From NCBI GenBank assembly GCA_016192705.1, contig JACPTQ010000028.1, positions 76,233 through 140,232 on the forward strand: a stretch of DNA of 64,000 nucleotides, written 5' to 3'. The first letter of the stretch is position 1; each line of letters begins with the position of its first letter. This document shows, one piece after another, positions 36,896 through 44,838 of this stretch. The DNA comes from Deltaproteobacteria bacterium (GTDB lineage: Bacteria > Myxococcota > JACPTQ01). The notes beneath the pieces are model-generated. The model was not told the origin of the DNA, did not search any database, and worked only from the letters and a program-made list of their open reading frames with translations. Both the position numbers and the translations under genes were made by a program.

Positions 36896-37132
36896 CTATT
36901 GGTGTGGACGACTGCGGCGAAAGCGGGCAAGGAGCGCGTCGCGCACGGCGGGTGGCATCGGCTCGTCGGGGAGTTTTCCAAGCGTCGTGATGGTGAGCTT
37001 CATCTGGCGCAGGTAGGCGCGGCAGTGGCGGCACATGCCGATGTGGAGCTGGAAGCTTACGCGTTGCCAAAATGGCATCCGCCCTTCGAGGTAGTCGGTG
37101 ACAAGCTCCGTCAGTTGTTTACAGGTCAGCAT
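36896..37132 (-). CDS. Anti-sigma factor with a zinc-finger domain
   Basis: 78 residues. MLTCKQLTELVTDYLEGRM and HIGMCRHCRAYL provide the C-x(n)-H-x3-C-x2-C site of the zf-HC2 anti-sigma family. It has no membrane helix, so it is a soluble type of ZAS protein, probably responding to oxidation or metal at the zinc site. It overlaps the sigma-factor gene by 7 nt, which supports the pairing. Confidence 0.85.
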   Translation of the reverse strand: MLTCKQLTELVTDYLEGRMPFWQRVSFQLHIGMCRHCRAYLRQMKLTITTLGKLPDEPMPPAVRDALLARFRRSRPHQ

Positions 37133-37758
37133 GGCACTTCATCACTCTCGTACGCCTCGATCGCGCGGCGCAGGTGAGACCTCGCGCGATGAAGGAGCAC
37201 CCTTTGGTTGGTCTCGCTGATTTCGAGGATGTTACAAACTTCGTCCGCGTCGAGCCCCTCGATGTCGCGCAGCGTCACGACGGCGCGCTGATTCGCGGGA
37301 AGTGCGGCAATGGCGTCGTTGAGAAAGCTCAGGGTTTGGTGGGTCGCCAGCAGTTTTTCGGGCGTGTCGTCGTTCCAGCGGCGCGGCGGGTCGGACCACA
37401 TCCCGTTGGGTTTGAAGCGCGCGGGATCGACCGCCGGATCGTCCTCGCTCGCGGAATCTCCCGCTATCGCCGAAAACGGGATCGAACGACCTTCGCGCAC
37501 GCCGCGTGTTTTGGCTCGGTTCGTGAGAATCGTGAACACCCACGTCTTGAGACTCGAACGACCTTCAAACGCTGCGACGCCGTCGAGAACGCCCATCCAA
37601 GTTTCCTGAACGACTTCTTCGGCGACCGCGCGGGTCCGCACGAACACCGTCGCCAGTCGAAGGAGGGCGGGGCTGTAAAGATCATAGAGGGACGAGAATG
37701 CCGCTTCGTCACCTTCGCGTAAACGAGCGACGAGAGCGGCATCTTCAGGGGAACTCAC
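37126..37758 (-). CDS. ECF-type RNA polymerase sigma factor
   Basis: About 210 residues from GTG 37758, 10 nt after the YceI stop. Earlier in-frame starts (TTG 37794, ATG 37791) would overlap YceI. Region 2 (DEAAFSSLYDLYSPALLRLA to EVVQETWMGV) and region 4 (ALPANQRAVVTLRDIEGLDA to ETNQRVLLHRARSHLR) are both clear, with a 60-residue acidic linker between. The downstream zinc-finger protein is the likely anti-sigma factor. Genes under its control may include the operon itself. Confidence 0.92.
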   Translation of the reverse strand: MSSPEDAALVARLREGDEAAFSSLYDLYSPALLRLATVFVRTRAVAEEVVQETWMGVLDGVAAFEGRSSLKTWVFTILTNRAKTRGVREGRSIPFSAIAGDSASEDDPAVDPARFKPNGMWSDPPRRWNDDTPEKLLATHQTLSFLNDAIAALPANQRAVVTLRDIEGLDADEVCNILEISETNQRVLLHRARSHLRRAIEAYESDEVPC

Positions 37759-37768
37759 CTCGGTGGAT

Positions 37769-38395
37769 CTACATGCTAAGCGCGCTGACATCAACGCGAA
37801 TCTTGATCTTGTCCGACACCTTCATCCCGAGCATTGCCGGAACTTGAACGCCGTAATCGGACAGCTTCAGCTCGAACTGCGTCGACACCCGAAGGAGATC
37901 GCCCTTCAGCTCCGGCATCTGCTTCTTCATCCCCTCGGGGATTTCAAACAGCCCCACGCGAACCGGCAGCGTCACCTCACGCGTTTGTCCCTTGACGGTG
38001 AGTTTCCCGCGCGCCTTCCCCTTCACGTATTTCCCGGCCTTGAGCGCGCCGATCCCTTTGATCTTCTCGAGCTCGAACGTCAGCTTCGGGTGCGCCTCCG
38101 CGTCGAGCCACATTTTCGACCGCAGGTGATCGTCACGGAGCGCGATCCCCGTGTTTAGGCTCGCGACATCGATTTCGATCTTCCCCTTCGTCCCTTCTTT
38201 TGCCGCCGCAGGGTCTACTTCGATCGTCCCCTCGACCTTCGTGCTCACGCCCACAATGCTCTCGATCGGGGCGTCGCTCTCGAACGTGACGCGACTCCAA
38301 CCGTTCGGCTTCGCCGTAAACGTCTTCGTCTCGGCAAACGCCGCGCTCGCAAAGCCCAACGTCAACATCATCGCCACACTCAGCTCTCGTTTCAT
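37769..38395 (-). CDS. YceI-family periplasmic lipid-binding protein
   Basis: 208 residues from ATG 38395, preceded by AGGAGA (a GTG 3 nt upstream is also possible). A signal peptide is cleaved near AFAE. The YceI lipocalin-like fold is seen in GKIEIDVASLNTGIALRDDH, LRSKMWLDAEAHPKLTFEL and LTVKGQTREVTLPV. YceI proteins bind isoprenoid lipids or quinones and are often induced by stress. It stands between a small membrane protein gene (4-nt overlap) and the ECF sigma gene. Confidence 0.92.
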   Translation of the reverse strand: MKRELSVAMMLTLGFASAAFAETKTFTAKPNGWSRVTFESDAPIESIVGVSTKVEGTIEVDPAAAKEGTKGKIEIDVASLNTGIALRDDHLRSKMWLDAEAHPKLTFELEKIKGIGALKAGKYVKGKARGKLTVKGQTREVTLPVRVGLFEIPEGMKKQMPELKGDLLRVSTQFELKLSDYGVQVPAMLGMKVSDKIKIRVDVSALSM

Positions 38396-38694
38396 CACTT
38401 CGTCTCCTTTTTCATTTCAGCAGATTCACCATCCTCAAATTTGGGCGCAGGCCCGAACGCTTGATCGAGGCTCTGCTGTTTTGCCTCGAGCTCACGTTTT
38501 TGTGCAACGTATTCGGCACTGGGAACGAAGAGGACGTAGTACGCAACGCTCGCCCCCAAGAGGAGCGCGAGGAGCGCGGCCGTCCACCACTTCCATGTGC
38601 GTTTCCAAAACGATCGTCGTATGCCGCAAGCGTCGGTCGGTGCGAGTGCGCTGGTCGTCGTCTCGCCTGCGCATCCACATGAAGTCCACTTCAT
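38395..38694 (-). CDS. Small membrane protein with N-terminal Cys residues
   Basis: 99 residues from ATG 38694, with AAGGAGG upstream. The N terminus MKWTSCGCAGET has a C-x-C pair, with another Cys at ACGIRR. One membrane helix follows (WTAALLALLLGASVAYYVLF), then a helical tail (AEYVAQKRELEAKQQSLDQA). It overlaps the YceI start (ATGA). Being the first gene of the sigma/anti-sigma operon and divergent from merR, it may sense metal or redox; this is inferred. It is not a known family to me. Confidence 0.6.
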   Translation of the reverse strand: MKWTSCGCAGETTTSALAPTDACGIRRSFWKRTWKWWTAALLALLLGASVAYYVLFVPSAEYVAQKRELEAKQQSLDQAFGPAPKFEDGESAEMKKETK

Positions 38695-38737
38695 CGTCGT
38701 TTCCTCCTTCTGGGGGTGAGTCTCGCGTCGCGCGCGT

Positions 38738-38765
38738 TCGTTACACACGACCGGTTGACGGTCAA
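38738..38765 (-). promoter_or_regulatory. Predicted promoter of the membrane protein-YceI-sigma operon, with inverted repeat
   Basis: On the minus strand TTGACC (38765-38760) and TAACGA (38743-38738) are 16 nt apart. The inverted repeat GACCG/CGGTC (38749-38753 and 38759-38763) overlaps the -35 box. It lies 10 nt from the MerR-type promoter, so the two could influence each other. Confidence 0.35.
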
Positions 38766-38774
38766 TTTTTCGAG

Positions 38775-38806
38775 TTGACTCCGTAGCGAGGTACGGGCTG
38801 TAGACT
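38775..38806 (+). promoter_or_regulatory. MerR-type promoter with 20-bp spacer and CCGTA/GTACGG dyad
   Basis: TTGACT (38775-38780) and TAGACT (38801-38806) are separated by 20 bp, the over-long spacing used by MerR-family activators. The spacer contains the dyad CCGTA (38781-38785) and GTACGG (38791-38796), as in mercury MerR operators. MerR bound here would twist the DNA to align the boxes. Confidence 0.75.
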
Positions 38807-38826
38807 GTTTCTGTGAGGTGGAGAGC

Positions 38827-39246
38827 ATGAACGAAAGACTGACGATCGGGCGCGTTGCCGAGACGGCAGGGGTCAACGTGGAGACGATTCGCTTTTACGA
38901 GCGCGAGGGGATGCTCGAGCAGCCGGAGCGTCCACTCCGCGGGTTTCGCACTTACCCGCGCGAGGCGATCAAGGTCGTCCGTTTTATTAAGCGCGCGCAA
39001 GCTCTTGGGTTCACGCTCAAAGAAACGAGCGAGCTGCTCGCGCTCAAAAACACGGCGACGATGCGTTGCGGTGAGGTGAGAGCGCGGGCCGAGGCGAAGC
39101 GCGTTGTCATTCGTGCGCGCATCAAGGATCTCGCCCGCATCGATCGCGCGCTGTCGGAATTGGTTGAAACATGCGCCCGGAAAGGGGGAGCGCGGTGCTG
39201 CCCCATTATCGAGGCGCTTGGCGATGGAAAGAAGGAGGAGCAGTGA
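38827..39246 (+). CDS. merR: MerR-type mercury-responsive regulator
   Basis: 139 residues from ATG 38827; a GTG at 38818 is also in frame but too close to the predicted transcription start. The helix-turn-helix TIGRVAETAGVNVETIRFYE and GFRTYPREAIKVVRFIKRAQ are typical. Three Cys fit the Hg(II) site: MRCGEV (like Cys82) and CARKGGARCC (two Cys nine residues apart, like Cys117 and Cys126). It autoregulates from the 20-bp-spacer promoter upstream. The gene overlaps the next by one base. Confidence 0.9.
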   Translation: MNERLTIGRVAETAGVNVETIRFYEREGMLEQPERPLRGFRTYPREAIKVVRFIKRAQALGFTLKETSELLALKNTATMRCGEVRARAEAKRVVIRARIKDLARIDRALSELVETCARKGGARCCPIIEALGDGKKEEQ

Positions 39247-39500
39247 TGAGGAAGATCGAAGTTTTCTCGGCGGGCTGTGCGATTTGCGATGAGGCGATTG
39301 CACGTGTCCAGGCGATGGCGTGCCCATCGTGCAACGTGGAGGTTGTATCGCTTGCGACGCCGGATGGGACGAAGCGGGCGCGCGCCTACGGAATCCGCTC
39401 GGCGCCAACGGTGGTCGTCGACGGAAAGGTCGCTGATTGTTGCGCGGGGCGCGGGATCGACGAGGCGGCGCTGCGTCGCGCCGGGGTTGGCGTGCCATGA
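39246..39500 (+). CDS. Small thioredoxin/glutaredoxin-like protein of a mer-type operon
   Basis: 84 residues from ATG 39246, whose A is the last base of the merR stop. The start MRKIEVFSAGCAICDEAIAR has a CxxC active site; ACPSCNVEV adds another CxxC; SAPTVVVDGK has the cis-Pro of a thioredoxin fold; and DCCAGRG ends the motifs. It probably hands thiol-bound metal or electrons to the neighbouring proteins. It overlaps merTP by 4 nt. Its role is inferred from context and motif. Confidence 0.8.
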   Translation: MRKIEVFSAGCAICDEAIARVQAMACPSCNVEVVSLATPDGTKRARAYGIRSAPTVVVDGKVADCCAGRGIDEAALRRAGVGVP

Positions 39501-40069
39501 AGCGCGACGTGGCGCCCGGTCTCGCGGTCGGCGGCGTCGTGAGCGGCGTCCTCGCGTCGTCGTGCTGCCTCTTGCCAGCCGTGCTCTCGCTGGTCGGTGC
39601 GGGCGCGAGCCTTGGCGCGGTCGGGGAAACACTCTCCGCGCTTCGGCCGGTTTTCATTTCGGTCGCCGCGGTCGCGCTTGGCACGGGCTTTTACTTTGCT
39701 TACCGGAAGCCGCGCGGGTGCGCTTGCGAGGCGAACGCGCGCTCGGCGAAAGGACGCCGCGTCGGCCTTTGGATCGCAACGGTCGTTGCGCTCGGCGCGA
39801 TTGTTTTTCCCACGCTTCATTCTGAACCCGAGCGAACGACCGTGTCGACACACAACCGGTTGGAGGTCGCACTCGCAGGAATGGACTGCCCGAGTTGTGT
39901 CGGCAAACTTCGCGAGGCAATCGGCAAGGTGCCGGGCGTCGCGGAGGTCGATGTCGACTACGCGAAGCGGCGCGCGACCGTCGGGTTTGCGAACGGTAAG
40001 GCGCCCGCTCCCGACGCGGTCGTCGTGGCGGTGCGCGCGCTGGGCTACGACGCGACGGTGGTCCGATGA
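39497..40069 (+). CDS. merTP: MerT-type transporter fused to a MerP/HMA domain
   Basis: 190 residues. Three membrane helices begin with GVLASSCCLLPAVLSL; the SSCC pair in helix 1 is the Hg(II) relay of MerT. A cytoplasmic Cys pair is in RGCACEA, before the third helix. Residues 125-190 are a heavy-metal-associated domain (GMDCPSCVGKLREAIGKVPG) like MerP or CopZ. So import and metal-chaperone functions are in one chain, an arrangement known as MerTP. The start overlaps the previous stop (ATGA), as does the next gene. Mercury specificity is inferred from MerR and MerT features. Confidence 0.88.
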   Translation: MKRDVAPGLAVGGVVSGVLASSCCLLPAVLSLVGAGASLGAVGETLSALRPVFISVAAVALGTGFYFAYRKPRGCACEANARSAKGRRVGLWIATVVALGAIVFPTLHSEPERTTVSTHNRLEVALAGMDCPSCVGKLREAIGKVPGVAEVDVDYAKRRATVGFANGKAPAPDAVVVAVRALGYDATVVR

Positions 40070-40305
40070 GCGACTGCTGCACGACGGGAGATCCGAAAAA
40101 GGAGCGGCCGCTCCCAACAGACCCGGACGCGCTCGTTTGTTACTGCTTCAACATCCACGTTCGCGAGGTGTCGGCCGAGACGCGTGGCTTCGTCACCGAA
40201 AAATGTCGCAAAGGCGAGAACCGATGCGCGGAGCTGAACCCGACGGGGCTTTGCTGCCTCGGCGATTTCGCGCAGATTCTCGCCGCAGAGCGCGCAAAGA
40301 AGTAG
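40066..40305 (+). CDS. CopZ-type [2Fe-2S]/zinc-binding metallochaperone domain protein
   Basis: 79 residues with eight Cys: SDCCTTGD, VCYCFNIHVRE, EKCRKGENRC and GLCCLGDF. This matches the N-terminal domain of Archaeoglobus CopZ, which carries a [2Fe-2S] cluster and a zinc ion and can reduce copper. Here it stands alone, without the HMA domain, which is supplied by the preceding merTP. It is the last gene of the MerR operon, coupled by a 4-nt overlap. Confidence 0.8.
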   Translation: MSDCCTTGDPKKERPLPTDPDALVCYCFNIHVREVSAETRGFVTEKCRKGENRCAELNPTGLCCLGDFAQILAAERAKK

Positions 40306-40377
40306 CGGCCTCTCGTTCGCGGGGCTGGTTCGATAAGCGTCAGGCGATCGATCCGCAAAACGGAAGGGACGTCGCGG

Positions 40378-41439
40378 CTACGGACCCGCGTCAAGCGCGT
40401 TGTAAACCTCAAGCGTCGTCGAGAATCGGGCCTTCCCTTGATCGACATACGCTCGCCCCGCCTGAAGAATCTGCGCGACGTAGGTGAACTCGCTCGTTGT
40501 TGGGTGCCCACCGTAACTCGAGACGACGGTGAATGCCGTCACGACGCCGGGCGCGGCCATCGCAACCGCATCATTCAGCACGGCGATATACGCCGCGACG
40601 TCATTCGCGTCGATCGTGCAGCCGGTGTAACTTCCGGCGTCGGCCCTCTCTTCGCTGATACACGACAGGTTGTACGTCGATGGAATGATGCCCAATGCGC
40701 CGTTCGCGACGGACGTCACCCAATCGGGACCGTTCGCGCGCCACGGCCGCAAGCGCTTATTGACGTCGGTCGGGTACTGCCCGTGGCACGTGTCGGGCGT
40801 CGTGCAGGCTTGTGTGCTCGCGCTCTGTTTTTCGATCGGCAAGCTCTTGCCGCAGTATTCGACGATGCTGGTGACAAAAAGATAACCGGCGTCGGCGGCG
40901 GCCGATGTCCAATCCATCGACGAACAAACATTCGACACGGAGACAGGATTGATCCCGGCGTCTTGCAGCAATCTCCGCTGTGAGTACAAGTCCACCATAA
41001 AGGCGTCCATCGTGGCCTCGACGCCCATCTGAAGGCCGCCGTGAAGCTGAACGCCATGCCCTCGCGACACCGCCTCGGTCAGCACGTTGTCACCGTACAG
41101 GCTAATGCCTTGGACAAGCGACTCCTTGACCCCCGTAACGACCGACTCCGTTTCGAAACTAATCTTCGCGCCCGCATCCTCCCACGTGTCCATGAGCGTT
41201 CGAATCTGCGAATTGTAGATGGCATATTGGGACGAATCGCCGTTGTCGTGCCCCTCGAGGTGCAAGATGAAAACGAGGTGCACGAAGCCGCCGTCGGCGC
41301 CGCCATCAGACGACGAAACCCCCGCGTCAGACGCGCCTTCGCCACCATCGGAATTTGGGGAAGTCTTGCTCGATGTCGCGCAAGCGAATGCCGCGAGAAT
41401 GAGGATCCAGCGAAAAGGAAAGCGCCCGATTGCAATCAT
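40378..41439 (-). CDS. Lipoprotein, possible polysaccharide-deacetylase-like fold
   Basis: 353 residues from ATG 41439; the longer open frame upstream would overlap arsM. The lipobox is AAFAC, followed by a Ser/Asp/Gly linker with DGGADGG. The core starts HLVFILHLEGHDNGDSSQ and continues with VQLHGGLQMGVEATMDAFMV, which recall the metal-binding His and Asp of NodB-like deacetylases or related TIM-barrel hydrolases, but the match is weak. It converges on the MerR operon and diverges from the arsM operon, and has no obvious part in either. Confidence 0.5.
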   Translation of the reverse strand: MIAIGRFPFRWILILAAFACATSSKTSPNSDGGEGASDAGVSSSDGGADGGFVHLVFILHLEGHDNGDSSQYAIYNSQIRTLMDTWEDAGAKISFETESVVTGVKESLVQGISLYGDNVLTEAVSRGHGVQLHGGLQMGVEATMDAFMVDLYSQRRLLQDAGINPVSVSNVCSSMDWTSAAADAGYLFVTSIVEYCGKSLPIEKQSASTQACTTPDTCHGQYPTDVNKRLRPWRANGPDWVTSVANGALGIIPSTYNLSCISEERADAGSYTGCTIDANDVAAYIAVLNDAVAMAAPGVVTAFTVVSSYGGHPTTSEFTYVAQILQAGRAYVDQGKARFSTTLEVYNALDAGP

Positions 41440-41591
41440 CCTATTCCCAGAGTAGCAATGCGAGCCGGACGCTTCAACGATTCCAATCGCCCTTTCGATT
41501 GTGTGATAGAGGCGTGTAGGCGTTGGTCGCCTGTGCCACGGCGCGGTGTAACGGATCGGCGCCATGCGAGACCAAACAAACGGAGGCGTAG

Positions 41592-42680
41592 ATGAACACA
41601 CCCCAAGCTGAAACATTGGACATCGAGAGCGCGGTGAAAGAGCGTTACGCGCAGGCGGCGGTCGCGGCCGAGGCGAGCCTTTGCTGTCCGGTGATGTACG
41701 ACCCGAAACACCTCGAAGCGATTCCGCGCGAAGTGATCGAGCGCGATTACGGTTGCGGGAATCCCGCGGAGCACCTTCGCGCCGGCGAAACGGTTCTCGA
41801 TCTCGGGTCGGGCGCCGGGAAAATATGTTTCATCGCGAGTCAGGTCGTGGGTTCCGCAGGAAGCGTCATCGGCGTCGACATGAACGACGAGATGCTGGCG
41901 CTCGCGCGACGGAGCGCGCCCGAAGTTGCGCGACACCTCGGTTACGCGAACGTCACCTTCGCCAAAGGGCGTATCCAAAACCTCGTCGAGGCAGGGATTG
42001 CGAACGATTCGATCGACGTCGTCGTCTCGAACTGTGTGTTGAACCTCGTGCGACCGGAAGACAAGCGGCAGCTCTTCGCGGAGATTTTTCGGGTCCTGCG
42101 GCGCGGCGGACGCGCGGTTATCTCGGACATCGTCAGCGACGAAGACGTCCCAGAGGCGATGCAACAAAACGCGGACCTGTGGAGCGGCTGCATCTCGGGT
42201 GCGTTTCGCGAAGACAAGTTTCTCGAGGCGTTCGAGGCGGCTGGGTTTTACGGCGTGACGCTGGCGGCGCGCGATGAAGCGCCGTGGCGGACCGTTGAGG
42301 GCATCGAATTCCGAAGCGTGACGATCGTTGCGTTCAAGGGAAAGGAGGGGCCGTGCTTCGATCAGAAGCACGCGGTTATTTATCGCGGCCCGTTTCGCGA
42401 GGTCGTTGACGACGATGGGCACGTCTTTCGGCGGGGCGTTCGGACCGCGGTTTGCGAGAAGACCTTCCACATCTTGTCGCGTGAACCGTATCGCGAGCAC
42501 GTCGAGCTCATTTTGCCGCGCGTTTTGGTCCCGCTCGAAGAGGCCCCGCCTTTTCCTTGCAGTGACGGTGCGCGGCTCCGCGATCCGCGTGAGACAAAGG
42601 GCGTCGATTATCGCGCAACAACCTTGGAGGCAGCGAACGCGTGTGCGCCGAAGAAAGGCGACGGGAGGCCGTGCTGTTGA
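41592..42680 (+). CDS. arsM: Arsenite S-adenosylmethyltransferase of the arsenosugar type
   Basis: 362 residues. The SAM-binding core (ETVLDLGSGAGKICFIASQV, VIGVDMNDEMLALARR) and the family phrases YGCGNPAEH, VVSNCVLNLVRPEDKR and RVLRRGGRAVISDIV are those of ArsM. The Cys set (SLCCPV, GCGNP, SNCV, SGCISG) can bind As(III). The C-terminal extension after about residue 245 includes GPCFDQKHAVIYRGPF and ends GRPCC, as in ArsM proteins encoded next to ArsS. It methylates arsenite. The arsS start overlaps its 3' end. Confidence 0.88.
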   Translation: MNTPQAETLDIESAVKERYAQAAVAAEASLCCPVMYDPKHLEAIPREVIERDYGCGNPAEHLRAGETVLDLGSGAGKICFIASQVVGSAGSVIGVDMNDEMLALARRSAPEVARHLGYANVTFAKGRIQNLVEAGIANDSIDVVVSNCVLNLVRPEDKRQLFAEIFRVLRRGGRAVISDIVSDEDVPEAMQQNADLWSGCISGAFREDKFLEAFEAAGFYGVTLAARDEAPWRTVEGIEFRSVTIVAFKGKEGPCFDQKHAVIYRGPFREVVDDDGHVFRRGVRTAVCEKTFHILSREPYREHVELILPRVLVPLEEAPPFPCSDGARLRDPRETKGVDYRATTLEAANACAPKKGDGRPCC

Positions 42681-43705
42681 GCGCGGGGAATTCGGCGTGC
42701 GCATTGCCCGTCGTCGCGAGTGAAACGACTGTAGGGCCGTCCTTTGCGGGCGAACTTCGCGAACGCGGGATCGGGCCGCTCGTTCGAACGCGCGTTACGA
42801 CGTTGCAGGTCAACGTGGGAAAACTTTGCAACATGGCGTGTCACCATTGCCACGTGGAGGCTGGGCCCAAGCGCACGGAGGTGATGGCGCGACCCGTCGT
42901 GGAGCGCGTCGTCGAAATCGTCGCGGCAAACCCGTCGCTCGAAGTCGTCGATTTGACCGGTGGCGCACCCGAGCTGAACCCCAGCTTTCGCTTCCTGGTT
43001 ACCGAGGCCCGGCGCCTCGGCCGCGAGGTGATCGACCGCTGCAACCTCACGATTCTGTTTGAGCCGGGAATGGAAACGCTCGAGGAGTTTTTGGCGACGA
43101 GGGGCGTTCACATCGTTGCGAGCCTCCCGTGCTACCTCCCGGAAAACGTCCAACGCCAACGGGGTCGCGACGCGTTCGACAAGAGCATCGCCGCACTCAA
43201 ACGACTGAACGCGCGCGGTTATGGCCGCCCCGATTCCGAGCTGACGCTCGACCTTGTCTACAACCCTGTTGGGGCTTCGCTGCCACCGCCCCAAGACAGC
43301 CTCGAAGCGAAATACCGCGAGGCGCTTGGCTCGCGATACGGGATCGCCTTCAATCGACTTCTCACCATTACGAATATGCCGATTCGGCGGTTCGCGGAAT
43401 TCCTTGACCAGACGGGCCAACGCGACGCTTACATGAGTCTCCTCGTCAACCACTTCAATCCAGCGACAACCGAGTCTCTCATGTGTCGGTCGCTCGTGAA
43501 CGTCGCGTGGGACGGGCGACTCTACGATTGTGATTTCAACCAGATGCTCGACATCGGTCTCGGCGCCTCAAACGCCACGGGATATCGCACCGTGTGGAAC
43601 GTGACGTCGCTCGATACACTCGTGGGCACAGAAATCGCGACGTCGAGTCCTTGCTTCGGCTGCACCGCCGGCAGCGGCTCAAGTTGCGGCGGGGCGCTGA
43701 GATGA
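42641..43705 (+). CDS. arsS: Radical SAM protein ArsS (arsenosugar biosynthesis, formerly rSAM/selenodomain)
   Basis: 354 residues from GTG 42641, with GGAGG 10 nt upstream; TTG 42677 overlapping the arsM stop is an alternative. The cluster motif CNMACHHCHVEAGPKRTE is the radical SAM CxxxCxxC. LTGGAPELNPSF and the Cys-rich end CFGCTAGSGSSCGGA are characteristic of the TIGR04167 family. ArsS adds a 5'-deoxyadenosyl group to dimethylarsenite, made by ArsM, en route to arsenosugars. Some homologues carry selenocysteine; here all positions are Cys codons. Confidence 0.9.
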   Translation: MCAEERRREAVLLSAGNSACALPVVASETTVGPSFAGELRERGIGPLVRTRVTTLQVNVGKLCNMACHHCHVEAGPKRTEVMARPVVERVVEIVAANPSLEVVDLTGGAPELNPSFRFLVTEARRLGREVIDRCNLTILFEPGMETLEEFLATRGVHIVASLPCYLPENVQRQRGRDAFDKSIAALKRLNARGYGRPDSELTLDLVYNPVGASLPPPQDSLEAKYREALGSRYGIAFNRLLTITNMPIRRFAEFLDQTGQRDAYMSLLVNHFNPATTESLMCRSLVNVAWDGRLYDCDFNQMLDIGLGASNATGYRTVWNVTSLDTLVGTEIATSSPCFGCTAGSGSSCGGALR

Positions 43706-44838
43706 CCATCCTGGTCATCGTCGTTTTTGCGGTCGGGGTGTTCCTCGGCGCGGCCAACGGCGCCAACGACGTCTCCAAAGGGATCGCAACACTCGTCGGG
43801 AGTCGCGCGACCGACATGCGCCGCGCGATTTGGTGGGGCACAGCGTGGACCGCGGCCGGTGCTGCCCTGAGCGCGCTTGTTGCGGGCGCCATGCTGGCGA
43901 CTTTTGGCGGGGACCTTTTCGCGACGGGGTTCGCGTCAAACTTCGCGGCGGCCTTGGCGACGCTTGTTGGTGCAGCCGGTTGGGTTGCTTTTGCGACGCG
44001 CTTTGGGCTCCCGGTTTCAACGACGCACGCCATCGTCGGCGCGCTCGTTGGGGTTGCGGTGTTCGCATACGGATTCGAGAGCGTGAACTGGAGTGTCGCT
44101 TTGGGCAAAATCGTCGTGCCGCTTCTCGCGAGTCCGTTGGCCGCATTTCTTCTGACAACGGCCGTACTTCATGTTGCGGGACGAGCATCCCCATCCGCGG
44201 AGCGGGTCGACTGCCTGTGCGTTGACGCCGAAGCCACCGTCGTCGTTGGGAATCGTGGGAATCCTCGTGGCGCCGCGATGGCCGCGTCCCCGTCGCTCGG
44301 CCTCCGAATCACCCGTGGGTCGACGACAGCCTGCGCGATCCATCGACCAGCGGCCGCGCGCGTGACGCTCGGGCACCTTCAGTGGTTAACAAGTGGTGCA
44401 ACGAGCTTCGCCCGTGGGATGAACGATACGCCAAAAATCGTCGCGCTGATTTTTGCGGCGGTCACTCTTTCAGGCGCGGCGGCGACGTCGAGTCTGTTTA
44501 TCGCTCTCGCTGTTGCGTTGGCGATGACGTGCGGCGCGCTTATCGCGGGGCGGCGCGTGACCCGCGTGCTTGCGCACGACGTGACGCCCATGGATGCGCG
44601 CGAGGGGTCTTTTGCCAACTTGGTCACGGCGGGGTTCGTCACGACGGGTGCCGTCTTTGGTTGGCCGATGTCGACGACGCACGTTTCGTCGGGCGCCATT
44701 GTGGGCGCGGGGCTCGTGCGCGGGTCGTTGAATCAGAGGACGCTCCGCAACATCGCGCTCGCTTGGATCGTGACGCTTCCTGCGGCCGCTGGTCTCGGTA
44801 TTGTGGCGTATGCGATCGCGTCAGGGCTTACGCCGTGA
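43702..44838 (+). CDS. Pit-family phosphate (or arsenate) transporter
   Basis: 378 residues from ATG 43702, overlapping the arsS stop by 4 nt. The duplicated Pit signatures are present: GAANGANDVSKGI and GLPVSTTHAIVGA in the first half, FARGMNDTPKI and GWPMSTTHVSSGAI in the second. About ten membrane helices flank a hydrophilic middle loop (residues 165-260) rich in Ala, Arg and Thr. Pit carriers move metal-phosphate; in arsenic clusters they may handle arsenate or discriminate against it. It is coupled to the next gene by GTGA. Confidence 0.88.
   Translation: MTILVIVVFAVGVFLGAANGANDVSKGIATLVGSRATDMRRAIWWGTAWTAAGAALSALVAGAMLATFGGDLFATGFASNFAAALATLVGAAGWVAFATRFGLPVSTTHAIVGALVGVAVFAYGFESVNWSVALGKIVVPLLASPLAAFLLTTAVLHVAGRASPSAERVDCLCVDAEATVVVGNRGNPRGAAMAASPSLGLRITRGSTTACAIHRPAAARVTLGHLQWLTSGATSFARGMNDTPKIVALIFAAVTLSGAAATSSLFIALAVALAMTCGALIAGRRVTRVLAHDVTPMDAREGSFANLVTAGFVTTGAVFGWPMSTTHVSSGAIVGAGLVRGSLNQRTLRNIALAWIVTLPAAAGLGIVAYAIASGLTP

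Noticed and set aside
42641..43705. Selenocysteine (in-frame TGA) in ArsS, known from some homologues
   Set aside because: All relevant positions are Cys codons and the only TGA is the normal stop after GGALR.
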